Of a DNA stretch of 64,000 nucleotides, positions 41,148 through 50,930 are shown piece by piece (positions within the stretch are counted from its first letter, which is position 1; every line of letters begins with the position of its first letter). The notes under the pieces are model-generated. The model did not search any database, had not been told where the DNA came from, and was given only the letters and a program-made list of their open reading frames with translations. The position numbers and the translations under genes are program-made. Source of the DNA: Thereva unica (Eukaryota; Arthropoda; Insecta; Diptera; Therevidae); contig OX465286.1 in the NCBI GenBank assembly GCA_949987705.1, positions 558,001 through 622,000 of the forward strand. The letters are read 5' to 3'.

Positions 41148-41359
41148 GCCCCTCCCTGTGCTGAATGTCGAGTCGTGATTTGTGACAAGTTTTTTGAGTT
41201 GAAGAAAGTGACGTTTCAGACGAATTGCGACTTTCATCATAGGGGGGCTAAACTCGCACTTAGCACTTCCACTTTAGGCCACTATGCTGAAAAACGTCAC
41301 TTTCTTCAATTCAAAAAACTTGTCACAAATCACGACTCGACATTCAGCACAGGGGACAT
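41148..41359. mobile_element. GGCCCCTGTG MITE
   Basis: The ends read CCTGTGCTGAATGTCGAGTC and GACTCGACATTCAGCACAGG. The change GAATG (for GAAAG) is present on both arms, as expected if gene conversion or hairpin replication keeps them alike. Stems GACAAGTTTTTTGAG and TTCAAAAAACTTGTC carry matching changes too. Confidence 0.87.
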
Positions 41360-41530
41360 AACCTCTGATTTATGTGCAAAATTCTCATTTATAGATACGT
41401 AAAAATTTAGAATGAAATATTTTTCTATTCCTGTGCAAGCAAAAACACCGCGAACACAAAATTAACGTCGAAGGCGAACTTCATGGATTTTTACGATCAA
41501 ACAAAGCAAATTACACTTCAACCCAATTAA

Positions 41531-42010
41531 CCAGTAGGGAATTTACGAATTCATGAAATCGGAATGCAGTATGTATATATCTTTGTAAATATTGGAAGCA
41601 ATGTGAATCGATGGCTATTGGAAGGAATGGTATTTGCAAAGTGTCATGCATAAGGAACATGCACACTGTTCCATTTGTTCATTATCGAGGAAAAATGGTG
41701 AAGGCGCTCGTAAAATAGGATGATGTAATAATGATCTGCCTTCGGTCGTCTCTCTCCCACCCTCTTCTTTTGAAAACCGGTAAAGCAAAAGGTGGCTTTT
41801 ATACCTTCATATTGGATGGTATGGTATTGCAAAAGGTAGCTCTTATGCCTTCATATTGGAATGAATTGTATTGCAAAAGGTGGCCGTTATGCCTTCGGCC
41901 CTAGGACATCGCAATGTGAAATGAAGGAATGATTCGATCTAGAAAGAAGACATTATGCATTCGAAGGAAAGTGTAAGATTCGACTCTGGAAGGCTTCCAT
42001 TCCCTACTGG
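41531..42010. mobile_element. Nested element with CCAGTAGGGAA ends
   Basis: CCAGTAGGGAATT at the left pairs with ATTCCCTACTGG at the right. Inside are three tandem-like copies of GCAAAAGGTGGC(T) followed by TTATGCCTTCATATTGGA. No coding potential. Confidence 0.55.
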
Positions 42011-42068
42011 GTACAATTCAACCAGCGTATATGAAGCGAAATATCACTTCGAACCGGGTAGGAGAGCT

Positions 42069-42381
42069 GGGCCTGTACTCCCGAAGACGAGACGATGACG
42101 AAACGAAACGAAATAACGAGACAACACGAAAATACATATATTTCCTACTCCTGAAGACGATAATCCCGTATTGCGTTGCGTTTGTAAATTTTGACCAATT
42201 ATGCAAAACAAATTAAAACTATCAAAATAATTCCAACATACAATTTAACAAGCACTATCGTCTAAACAAAGACGATTACAAATAAGGTCATCGTTTGTTT
42301 AGACAAAAACGAGACGATATCGTCTTCCAAGGTAGCATTTTGACAAAACGGTTTCGTTTCGTCTTCGGGAGTACAGGCCCT
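42069..42381. mobile_element. MITE with GGCCTGTACTCCCGAAGACG ends
   Basis: GGCCTGTACTCCCGAAGACG plus AGACG at the left pairs with CGTCTTCGGGAGTACAGGCC at the right. Further GAAACGAAACGAAAT and GTTTCGTTTCGTC words extend the pairing. Half copies of the ending (TTTCCTACTCCTGAAGACGA) occur inside. Confidence 0.75.
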
Positions 42382-42687
42382 GAGTTGGGTGTTGAGTGGA
42401 CCCATCTTAAACTCGACCTTCGTTTATGACTGATTTGAACCTAGGTTGCGCCTAGTCATAAACGGGGTATTTGTTAACTTCAACACTTGTATTATTATAA
42501 CGAAAATTTCTACTTACGCAGCCCATCAAATACGTCGTTTTAAACGAATTCGTCGTAAAATCCACCAGTCATTATAAGCAAATATTTTTCTATTAAAATT
42601 AATTAAGAACTATTTTTTACTTCACATTTTCGACGTTCTAAACGAAATGTCGTTATAAAAAGAGGTCGCTATAATTGATATCTACTG

Positions 42688-43483
42688 TATTTAGTATACA
42701 CTCCTAGAATGCATTTTTTATTATGCAAAAATAATTTTCACTTAACTCGATTTCGTTTGTTTTATTCTCCATAAAAAAATAAAAGTAAAAAATTAAAAAA
42801 TTAAAAAAAAAATGACGAAATATACCTTTTTTTTTCTTAGTTAACCATTAATGCGTAAATATTTAACTCAAAACTATTATACTAAAGAAAAACTCAGTAA
42901 TTTTTTTATTACCTGTTGTTTTTTTTTTACCTTCTTTTAAAAATCAATCAACACAAAAAAATTATTATTTATATTTTTCATTGTTTTCAGTTATGGAAGT
43001 AGCGAACTTCACAAAAAATGATCATTTTATCCATCCGTAGTTTTATTTTTGTTGTATTCTCTTTTTTTTTTCTTTTTTATAAATATATATTATATTTTTA
43101 AATTTATCCGGATAGGATTAATAATTATTAGTGAACCTTTTTATATATATATATATATTGTAGTAGTAAAAATAAGATATATTGAATGTATAAACAACAC
43201 ATAACAAATAATCTATACTACCATGGTGAAAAAAAAAACAAAAAATTAATAGTAATAAAAGGTATATAATATTTATTATTATTATTATATTATTATTATT
43301 TTTTATTTTCAATTATAAAAAATGAGCTTAATATGAAAAAAAAAACAAAAAAATTGTGAAAATGTTGTAAATTTTCTTGAAAATATTAAGATTAAGGAAA
43401 GGTTGTATACACTACTTCTACTGCATACATACATATACTATATAAAATATAATTTAGATTTTATTTTTTTATCAATATGTGTT
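42688..43483. other. AT-rich intergenic DNA
   Basis: Simple-sequence-rich (TA, TTA and A/T runs). No gene. Confidence 0.55.
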
Positions 43484-44209
43484 CAGGGGCGGTGTGCTTT
43501 CATAGGTGCGAATAGTGCACTTGCCTCGGGCGCGATTTTTCGGGGGCGCAATTCTAGATATTAAGATTTTAAAAAAATTTAAAAGCTCTAAAAAAAAAAT
43601 TTAAAAGCTTTAAAAAAAAAATTTAAAAGTATTCTAACGGGTGCAAGAAATAACACAAATTTGCCGCCCAATTTCTATCTCTGTACTTTCTCATGCAAGA
43701 AAAAACCGGGGAAATTTCGCTTCTCCTCGCGCGCGGGAGGAAAGATTTTAGCTTCAAGATTCGAAAAAAATTCGGGAAAAAAATCTCCCCAAAGTGAGAG
43801 AGAAAAATCGCTTATTTATTTGGAACACGCTTTTTGAAAATTCTGTAAAATCAAATTCTGTGAAAAAACTGTTCCGATGGCTATGTATTGTTTACCGTGC
43901 TGTTTACCGTGTTTGATAATAAAATTTAGGGCGCTGTTGCGGCAGTTTGAAATTCTGCTGCTGCTTGTTTTGACAGAAGTTCGAAATGCAAAAGCTTACT
44001 GGGGAATGATATACCATTATCGTGCAGTTGATTACTACTCTCTTTTGAGCGAGCTTTTTTAGTTCAATCAAATTTCATTTTCTTTTGGGCAAACTCACAG
44101 ACTTTATTTTTCCTGAGTTCAATATGTGAAAATGTATGGAAACTCAGGTAAAAATTTAAATTCAGTTCACCGTATCGTTTGAACTTACGCAGTTCGGCCG
44201 GTTGAAGTC

Positions 44210-44300
44210 TAGGTATTCTTCTTCTTCTTCTTTAATCTGTTAGCTGGCGGTCTAAGCGGGACGTCCCCGCAACGGGTACGCTGCTGTCGGTGTCGCTGGG
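44210..44300. repeat. Dispersed repeat shared with 29690-29770
   Basis: TTAGCTGGCGGTCTAAGCGG, then GACGTCCCC and ACGCTGCTGTCGGTG. The plus-strand frame following it (44290-44550) is not recognised and has no start or splice context that would make it a gene. Confidence 0.5.
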
Positions 44301-44786
44301 TCTCGAACTCTATTCACGATTCGTTCCTACTCTTGCCGGTTTGCCGGACGGTCTCGCCGGAGAAGTTTACGTGGCAAACGGTCATCATCCATTCGGCAAA
44401 CATGCCCAAACTACCATAGTCGACGCATTTGCATTTCTTCTTCGATCAGTGTCTGCTGATCACATCTTTGTCTCACTGTCTCGTTTCGAAGGCGATCGCG
44501 TAGTGAGACACCCAAAGCATCTGCCTCAAGCATTGCATTTGGAAGCCTAGGTATTACTGTCTAACAAATTAATATGGCCAGTTTCATACGCGCCAATCAA
44601 CAAAAATCGGCTGTAATCGTCTCTTTTTGAAATTCGATGAACAATCGCATGGGTTTTCTTCACAAACACGCCAACTTTTCCAATAAACTATACATTATAA
44701 TTCTTTACCTTGTTGTTGTTGTTGTTGCTTTTAATATTAATTTTCCCTTCCGCCATCTCTTTTCTTTTCCTAGTAAAAGCGAGACA

Positions 44787-45027
44787 AAGGCCCCTGTGGG
44801 CTGTGGGTCGAATCATATGACAGTCGCATGTATATGTCGTTGTCGTTTCGTTTTTTTTAGTTGGTGTGCTGAGAGTCGGGTGGCGTGACAAATCGTTTGA
44901 GTTGAAGAAATTGTCGTTTCAGTAAAATTACGACTGTCAGCACAGGGGTCATGATTTTTTTCAAAAACAAACGACTTGTCGTGTCGTGACGACTCGACTT
45001 TCAGCACAGGGGGGGGGGGGGGGGGGG
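44787..45027. mobile_element. GGCCCCTGTG MITE ending in a 19-base G run
   Basis: It begins AGGCCCCTGTGGGCTGTGGG. The right terminal CTTTCAGCACAGG continues as 19 consecutive G (45009-45027), where other copies have four or five. The centre reads CAGCACAGGGGTCATG and the flanking hairpin stems are present. Confidence 0.8.
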
Positions 45028-45099
45028 CAAAAAACAACAACAATTACACAGCTGTCAAAAAGTTGATTTAAAGAATCCGGGGAAAAATTCAGAGAACGC

Positions 45100-45690
45100 C
45101 CCCCATCATCCTCGACTAACTACTCTCTCATCGTTTTCAGTGACTTGTGACATTTCACTTGTGATTTGTTTTTGGTCGATTGTGAGCTCGCGCAGCACCC
45201 ATTTCGCACAGAGCTTCCGCGTATCCAAAATGTTGATGAATGATATGTCCAACACGTTCCTTTGATATCTTAAGGCCTCAGCTATCTTCATCATTTTTAT
45301 TTTGCGGTTATTTAAAATCATTTTGTGGATTTTTTTATGTTTTCGTCGGTAACCACCTCTTTTGGGCGTCCACTGCGCGTTCACCGTCTTCGGTGCTCAT
45401 TTCACCACGTTTAAACTTTGCGTACCAATCAATGGATTATTGATTTTCCTGGTGCAGAGTCCGGAAACTCATTATCAAGGCAAGTTTTTGCTTCCACAGT
45501 ATTTTTTCCCTTCAAAAAAAAAAAAAAACAATATTTTATCAACACAGGAAATTCTGTTTTTTTTTTCATTTTTTTCTCAATAACAAAAGTTGCTTCACAA
45601 AAGACGCTATATCTCACAAACTAATGGTCTTACAGCTGTCAAATTTTGACACGAATCATTTGAAGGTTGGTACTATATAAAAATAATATG
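45100..45690 (-). pseudogene. Mariner transposase N-terminal fragment
   Basis: The minus strand gives NTVEAKTCLDNEFPDSAPGK, WYAKFKRGEMSTEDGER (two frames), KKIHKMILNNRKIKMMKIAE-like sequence and LCAKWVLRELTIDQKQ. These are the helix-turn-helix and linker motifs of a mariner (DD34D) transposase. The catalytic domain is absent and frames break twice. The outer end near 45690 (TGAAGGTTGGTACTATATAA) fits a mariner terminus. Confidence 0.85.
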
Positions 45691-45810
45691 GATTTAATAC
45701 TAGTAAAGTAGTTTGGGCCGGGGATTTTTCAGCCGCTACCTGTTATGGGGCGCAATATGGCATAGTGCACCGGGCGCAAAAAAACTAAAAAAACCCAAGC
45801 GCCGCCCCTG

Positions 45811-46820
45811 ATTGTGTTATAATTTTTTTTTTGCAATATTTAAAAATATTTTGCAATTGCTGCGCATGTGTGTGTGTATAACCTTTCACCCCAGAAACAA
45901 TATTTTAACACTAGCATTTCCGCAACATCATGAAAATATTAATATTGCATTAAATTATATTATATATAGCAAAAGTAATTGAAATTTTATTATTATTATT
46001 ATTTTTTTTTTTTTATTAAATTGTATTATTGGCATCGTGAATTAATTCGGGAATAAGTAAATTCGATTTATTAGATTTTATATTACTTTGGCTATCAAAA
46101 AAAAAAAATATTTTTTCTTTTTTGAAATGTGAAAAACAAACAAAATCCCACTTGATTGTGTAAATATAACAATTTTGTAAATTGAAAACCACTGTTACAT
46201 CACGTTAGAAAAATCACAGATATGTATTTTGTACATATAAAAATTTGTTTAACAAAAAAAAAACAAATTAATCAATTTAAATTAAATTTATTAATTGAAC
46301 GGAAAACAAACAAGTATTACATAAAATCACACACAAACAAAAAAAAATTAAAATAATAATACATATGTAAGTAAAATATGAAACGCGCAGTAACTTTTTT
46401 CCACATTTTATTATCGACTTGAAACAAAAATTAAAAAAAAAAAAACAAAAATATCTCGTAAAAATTATCTTCCATGTTCTTTATTTTTTAATTTTTTAAA
46501 ATTATAAATTAAGTTCATGTTTATTGAAAAAAAAATCATTAATTAACGCCACAGAATAGTTCCACAATATGATGATCGAAAATTATTATATAAACTTCCT
46601 TAAAACAGCAGAAATATAGCAGCTACCTTACTACTTCCTTGTGACCGAGAGCATATTTAGTTTAACAAAAAACAAAAAAAAAAACCGGATATATTTATTT
46701 ATATCCATCATACGTGTAAAAGGTATTGAAAATAGGTGTCTTTCCAAGATGTTAATAAATAAAACAAAAAAACAGTACATTACATAAATTTAAATAAACG
46801 ACAAAGTAAAAGAAAAAAAT
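45811..46820. other. AT-rich intergenic DNA
   Basis: No gene, no clear inverted repeat. Confidence 0.55.
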
Positions 46821-47046
46821 TGCCCCTGTGCTCAAAGTCGAGTCGTCACGACACGACAAGTCGTTTGAGTTGAAGAAAATGACGTTTCAGTCGAATTACG
46901 ACTTTCAGCACAGGGGTCTACAGTGGAAATCCTAAGTGTTGAGTTTAGGCCTCTGCACTGCATGTCGTGATCCGACTGAAACGTCACTTTTTTCATCTCA
47001 AACGACTTGTCGTGTCGTGACGATTCGACTTTTAGCACAGGGGTCA
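46821..47046. mobile_element. GGCCCCTGTG MITE, full copy
   Basis: The ends TGCCCCTGTGCTCAAAGTCG and CGACTTTTAGCACAGGGGTC pair. Hairpin stems GACAAGTCGTTTGAGTTGAA and TCAAACGACTTGTC are intact. The join reads CAGTGGAAATCCTAAGTGTT. Confidence 0.88.
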
Positions 47047-47774
47047 TTAACTAAAAAAAAAAAAAAAAAAACAAATAATAATAACAATATTTTTCGTGAA
47101 AAATAAACAATAATTCGTGGCTACAATATTTTCTAAAAAAAAAAATAAAAAAATAAAGAACAAAAAAAAACTGAAACGATTATTAATAAAAAAAAATCAA
47201 TAATTCACAAAAAGCAGCACAAAAATTGATAAAAAAACAAAAAAAAACATTTCATAAAAAATATTTAATTAAAAAAAATAGCAAAAAACAGATTGTATTT
47301 GTAAGTTATATTGTAAATATTAATTTAAATAAATAAATAAATAAAAAAATAAAACAGAATCAAGTTTTAAGTAATTTCGAGACATTTAAATTTTTTTTTA
47401 GATAAGATGAGAGTTATTCATATTAATAAATATGACAAAAAAAAAAGAAAAGAAAATTTACAAAAAATGAAAAAAAAAAAAAAAATAAATAAATAAGAAA
47501 AACAGTGAGTTTAGAATGTAAGGAATTTATTATTATTATTATATATATTCATCATAAAAAATGAGCAAAAAAAAAGAAAAAAATTTATCAAAACTGAAAA
47601 AATGTGGGTGCGTGTTATATACAAAAATAAATAAATCAATGGTCTCGTTATATAAAAAAATAGAGCATTTACAAATATAAAAACAGAAAAAAAAAATATA
47701 AATATATGGAGTTTTGTTATTTTATTTACTATATTTTTTTTTAAGTTTTCAGATTCTACCTTGATTCATTTTAA
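47047..47774. other. AT-rich intergenic DNA
   Basis: Dominated by A and T runs. No gene. Confidence 0.55.
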
Positions 47775-47990
47775 TCCTCCTCTAGGGCATTTCTCCAAGT
47801 TTCACGGTTCCTTGCAGCAGTTCTCCAGCTCCGAATGTTGGACATTGTGTCTCTGCGTCAGCCATCACAGAGTTCATCAATCTCCTTCTGGGTCTAAACT
47901 TTGTTAGATCCAAGAGTAGTTGAATCTGTAGACTTTGTCGTCTTTATATTTCCTCAATTTATGTGTGGCTACTGTGGATCTTGTGTTCGG
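47775..47990 (-). pseudogene. 3' end of an RTE-like LINE
   Basis: CTCTAGGGCATTTCTCCAAG, TTCCTTGCAGCAGTTCTCCA and TCTCTGCGTCAGCCATCACA match 37500-37600 base for base in long stretches. The orientation is again minus. It lacks the final coding segment and the simple tail. Confidence 0.75.
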
Positions 47991-48124
47991 GTGGACCTTG
48001 TTTCTACGCTACTCGTGGGAGTAATAAATAATAATGTTATAAACAAAAGAAATCCGCGAGCCCACCCAAACCAAAGGAAGCCACACAAAAATCCCTCCTT
48101 CGAAAAAAGGCTCCCCAAGCAACT

Positions 48125-48355
48125 TGGGGGGCCTCGGTAGTCTAGGGAGTAAGGCGTTTGGCTACGATCTCAGATGTCGCTGGCTCGAATCCCGGCAGCC
48201 CCACGGTCTTTCGCCTTTTCCACTTTCCCGTGTCGCGTCAGTACTGGTTAGGAGTAGGTGGAATAAAAAAATATCGAGCTAGTTTGTGGCAGTTCCTTCT
48301 TTCCCGGCTAAAGCTGTTGTTCGACGCTGCACTCTATACGAAGAAAATAAATTGT
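48125..48355 (+). mobile_element. Probable tRNA-derived SINE
   Basis: GGCCTCGGTAGTCTAGGGAG holds an A-box-like TAGTCTAGGGAGT, and GCTGGCTCGAATCCCGGC holds a near-perfect B box (GGCTCGAATCC against GGTTCGANTCC). A 7-base loop CTACGAT sits where an anticodon loop would be. The acceptor and D stems pair poorly, so it is not a working tRNA gene. A tRNA-unrelated body of about 150 bp follows, ending GAAGAAAATAAATT. Confidence 0.55.
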
Positions 48356-48360
48356 CGACA

Positions 48361-48574
48361 GTGCCCCTTGTGCCAGAGTCGAGTCGTGGTTGGTGACAAG
48401 TCGTTCGAGTTGACGAAAGTGGCGTTTCAGTCGAATTACGACTTTCATCAAAGAGGCCTAGAGTGGAAGGGCTAATTTGAGTTCAGGCCCCCCTGATGAA
48501 AGTTGTAATCCGACTGAAACGTCAACTCAAACGACTTGTCACCAATCACGACTCGACTTTCAACACAGGGGCCA
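48361..48574. mobile_element. GGCCCCTGTG MITE
   Basis: The ends GCCCCTTGTGCCAGAGTCGA and CGACTTTCAACACAGGGGCC face each other. Stems GACAAGTCGTTCGAGTTGAC and GTCAACTCAAACGACTTGTC pair. It directly follows the SINE-like sequence. Confidence 0.85.
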
Positions 48575-48589
48575 GTATAAAGGGCCTTT

Positions 48590-49740
48590 CCTAAGCCTCT
48601 AATTTTTCATATAAAAAAAAACAATGAAAAACACTTGCAACCCTGCTCTTCCTCACCCGCTGCGGGGAGCAAATGCTCTGCAGAAGGGCTAAAATCCTAA
48701 CAAGACCAGACCCGGTAAAGGCAGGGCACCACGAACGCCGCCTGGCTAGCCGAATCCTTCGTCGTTTGGCTACCAACCAGATCGGAGAGGACCAAGTGTC
48801 GGAAGGAGGATTTTACCAAAATCCAGGATGACATTGCTTGGGTTAACCAGGTCATTCCAAACTAACAAGCCTCTAAACGCCAGTGATCTGTGGGAGAACC
48901 AAGCACCCACAGTCCAGTTCCAAAAAAGTCAAAGACCCATGGAACTAAAGCCATATCCTTTGTAGAAGTTGCGAAGGATCGCAAAATAAGCGGCGTCCTA
49001 AACGAGAACGATGAGAACAGGAAGATCTCTTCATGCCTTGATGCTGGATGGTATCAAACCAGTATTGAGCAGCAGTATAGAGTCCACGGCGGAACCCTCA
49101 AGGCTACGTAAAATATTAACTAAAGAGCCAATAATGCTTAGTTACTTACGCAAAGAAAATTTCGATTGGACAGATTCAGGCGGAGAATCTCTGACACTAC
49201 TCATGGACACCAGAGCGATAATTAGCCTGAACAGAGCGAGAATTGAATGGGCTGTTGTAAGCACCTCTCCAACCCCATAAATCACCAGACCCTGACGGCA
49301 TAGTGTCGGCACAACTGCAATACACCTTTAGTCATATCATGCCCTGGTTGCAGGTCATGTTTACCGGATGCCTTCAAATGAACTGTATGAATGAGGTAAA
49401 AGTGGTCTTCATACACAAGGCAGGAAAAGCCTCCAATGCAACACCCAAACACCATAGAAAAGTCACTCGAGATTAAAGAGTATACATTAGTAACTTTTTT
49501 AGACATAGAAGGAGCGTATAACAACGTGCTCCCGGATGCCATTACCCTGGCCTTGGCGAAGCTGAGGATCGAGGCTGGTCGCTGGTGCCTCTCATCCATC
49601 AAATAGCTTACCGAGAGGATGGTAAGCTTAAGCCTTGGCAACTGCTCGGTCTCGGCTCGGGCCATCAACAGAGGTACCTCGCACGGAGAAGTCAACTTCA
49701 TCATAGATAGGTAGAGGTAGAATTCTGCGTCTACTTTTTA
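48590..49740 (+). pseudogene. R1/Jockey-like LINE, deleted ORF1-RT fusion
   Basis: The plus strand first gives PKKSKTHGTKAISFVEVAKD and RKISGVLNEND, resembling ORF1 of R1/Jockey-type LINEs. After a gap come KSPDPDGIVSAQLQYTF, MPWLQVMFTGCLQMN and VKVVFIHKAGKASNATPKH, then VTFLDIEGAYNNVLPDAI, the fingers and A-motif of the reverse transcriptase. Frames change repeatedly, and the endonuclease and most of the palm are missing. An internal deletion joined ORF1 to the RT. Confidence 0.78.
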
Positions 49741-49756
49741 ACCTCGAATTTAAACC

Positions 49757-49857
49757 CCTTTACACAAAAACGCCAAAGGGGATGGGGGATAAATCCCGAA
49801 CCCCTTGGATTTTTTTTGGCAAACAGCGGACCTGAATCCAGGGAAGGAGCCCTTTCC
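49757..49857 (-). repeat. Lone diverged relative of the 311-bp satellite
   Basis: In reverse complement it reads TTGTTGGAAAGGGCTCCTTC, GGATTCAGGTCCGC and ATCCAAGGGGTTCGGGATTT followed by ATCCCCC. The satellite monomer at 59188 onward has TCGTTGGAAAGGGCTCGCTC, GAGTTCAGCGCAC and TTCCAAGGGGTTCGGGAGTT followed by ATCCCC. The order and spacing are the same. It lies 9 kb from the array and in opposite orientation. Confidence 0.8.
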
Positions 49858-49869
49858 AACAACAACAAC

Positions 49870-50449
49870 GGCCTCTGCTTAAATCATCATCATCACCGAG
49901 ATTATTCGCGGAGATGTGGTGAAAACTTTTTTTTATCATTTCAATTGAAGTCTTCAAAGAGCTCTATTTAAAATTATCCAGAATTCAAACAAATGATATT
50001 CTAGGTATGGTACCCTTCTCATCTCTTTACATCCATTCAATCGCCCCACCCTACCCACACAATTCCAACAATCTCCCCAATAAAATGAATTCTATTCCCT
50101 TTCCAAACTTAAACATTACATTAATAAAAACAAACCACTAACGCTTGAACTAATTCCCCCATTATCCAGGTAATTCCAGCATTATCTAGATTTGCTGGAT
50201 AAAAACCAAGAGTGACCGGCCTCTAAAATCTTCAAAGCAGGGCGGAATAACGAAAATAAATTGAAGAAATACTCGCTGGAAGCTGCGACATCATCATATC
50301 ACATCATATCGTTTCAAAATGAGCGCCAATATCGCAGTCGCCACTCTCCAACCGCCCACAACCCCAGCAACCACCGACATGATTAGCGGCGACTACCACC
50401 GGTGATGGTGATTGAGAGTGGAAAGGAGCAAACCAACAACCACGGTAAA
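49870..50449. other. Unassigned sequence left of the inverted arm
   Basis: No gene established. An ATG at 50320 opens MSANIAVATLQPPTTPATTD and about seven more residues before a stop, upstream of a possible GTAAAT donor at 50443. This could be a first exon of whatever the arm sequence came from. Confidence 0.35.
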
Positions 50450-50930
50450 TTGTACTTTTCAACTTTTTGTTAACTCTTCAAAATAATTAATGATCTGTGT
50501 AATTTCCAGTGCACAATCAATTCAAGGATGAAGTAAATCTGGTATCCACGCTGGTATCCTGAGCATCACTGCTGTCCACCCACCCCAGCCAACAACCAGC
50601 GCAAGCAAATCTAAGGACGACGGAGAGGAATCTTCAAAAGAAAACCATCGCGACACCGAAACAAAATAAGTGAAAGTGATTAGAATTTACATGTAATTTG
50701 TATTTTATCATCTCGAGAAATAAATTGTTTTTTAGTTGAAATAAAAAAAAACAATTTTTTATTTTCCAATCTGTAGCACGTGCCCTGGTTAATGGCGAAG
50801 TCCTAGTCGCACGCATAAAAAAAATTCTTCTCACTTTCAAAAACATAACAACAAAATTTCTTGGGCTCGCCAGGATTTGCACCAGGGTATCATGAACCCC
50901 AGGCAGCAAGCCGACAGCCTCAACTCAGAG
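50450..50930. repeat. Left arm of a long diverged inverted repeat
   Basis: It matches the reverse complement of 56760-57320 in a series of ordered blocks: TTTCCAG plus AAGGATGAAGTAAA, CTGAGCATCACTGC, CCAACAACCAGCGCAAGCA, GAGAAATAAATTG, AAAATTTCTTGG and CAGGATTTGCAC, then CCCCAGGCAGCAAG. The arms are well diverged. The word TTTCCAG looks like a splice acceptor and is followed in both arms by a KDEVNL-type reading. Confidence 0.75.

Larger units (their letters stand above)
41022..42469. mobile_element. Nested element with ACCCCGTTTATGA ends
   Basis: ACCCCGTTTATGAATATG at the left pairs with GTCATAAACGGGGT at the right. Inner GGTTGAGTTGAAATC-type words resemble each other on the two sides. It sits within the pogo-like element and carries three further insertions. 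Confidence 0.6.
40828..42687. mobile_element. Pogo-like element with CAGTAGAATTCGTTTATAGC ends
   Basis: CAGTAGAATTCGTTTATAGC followed by GACC at the left pairs with GGTCGCTATAATTGATATCT followed by ACTG at the right, flanked by TA. Inner words CGTTTTAAGC and GTCGTTATAA recur near both ends. No transposase: the interior is a stack of other insertions. Confidence 0.75.
43484..45810. mobile_element. hAT-like element, 2.3 kb, hosting three insertions
   Basis: The ends CAGGGGCGGTGTGC and GCGCCGCCCCTG are inverted. The flanks TATGTGTT and ATTGTGTT give a probable 8-bp target duplication (six of eight match). Subterminal words (CTTTCATAGGTGCGAATAGT; ATAGTGCACCGGGCGCAAAA) match the shorter element at 27331-28310. 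Inside are a dispersed repeat (44210-44300), a MITE (44787-45027) and a mariner fragment (45100-45690). A hAT transposase was not recognised. Confidence 0.8.

Noticed and set aside
44290..44550. 86-codon plus-strand frame in the hAT-like element
   Set aside because: Not recognised, begins within a dispersed repeat and has no supporting context.
48125..48200. Functional tRNA gene
   Set aside because: A and B boxes are present, but the acceptor, D and anticodon stems pair badly.
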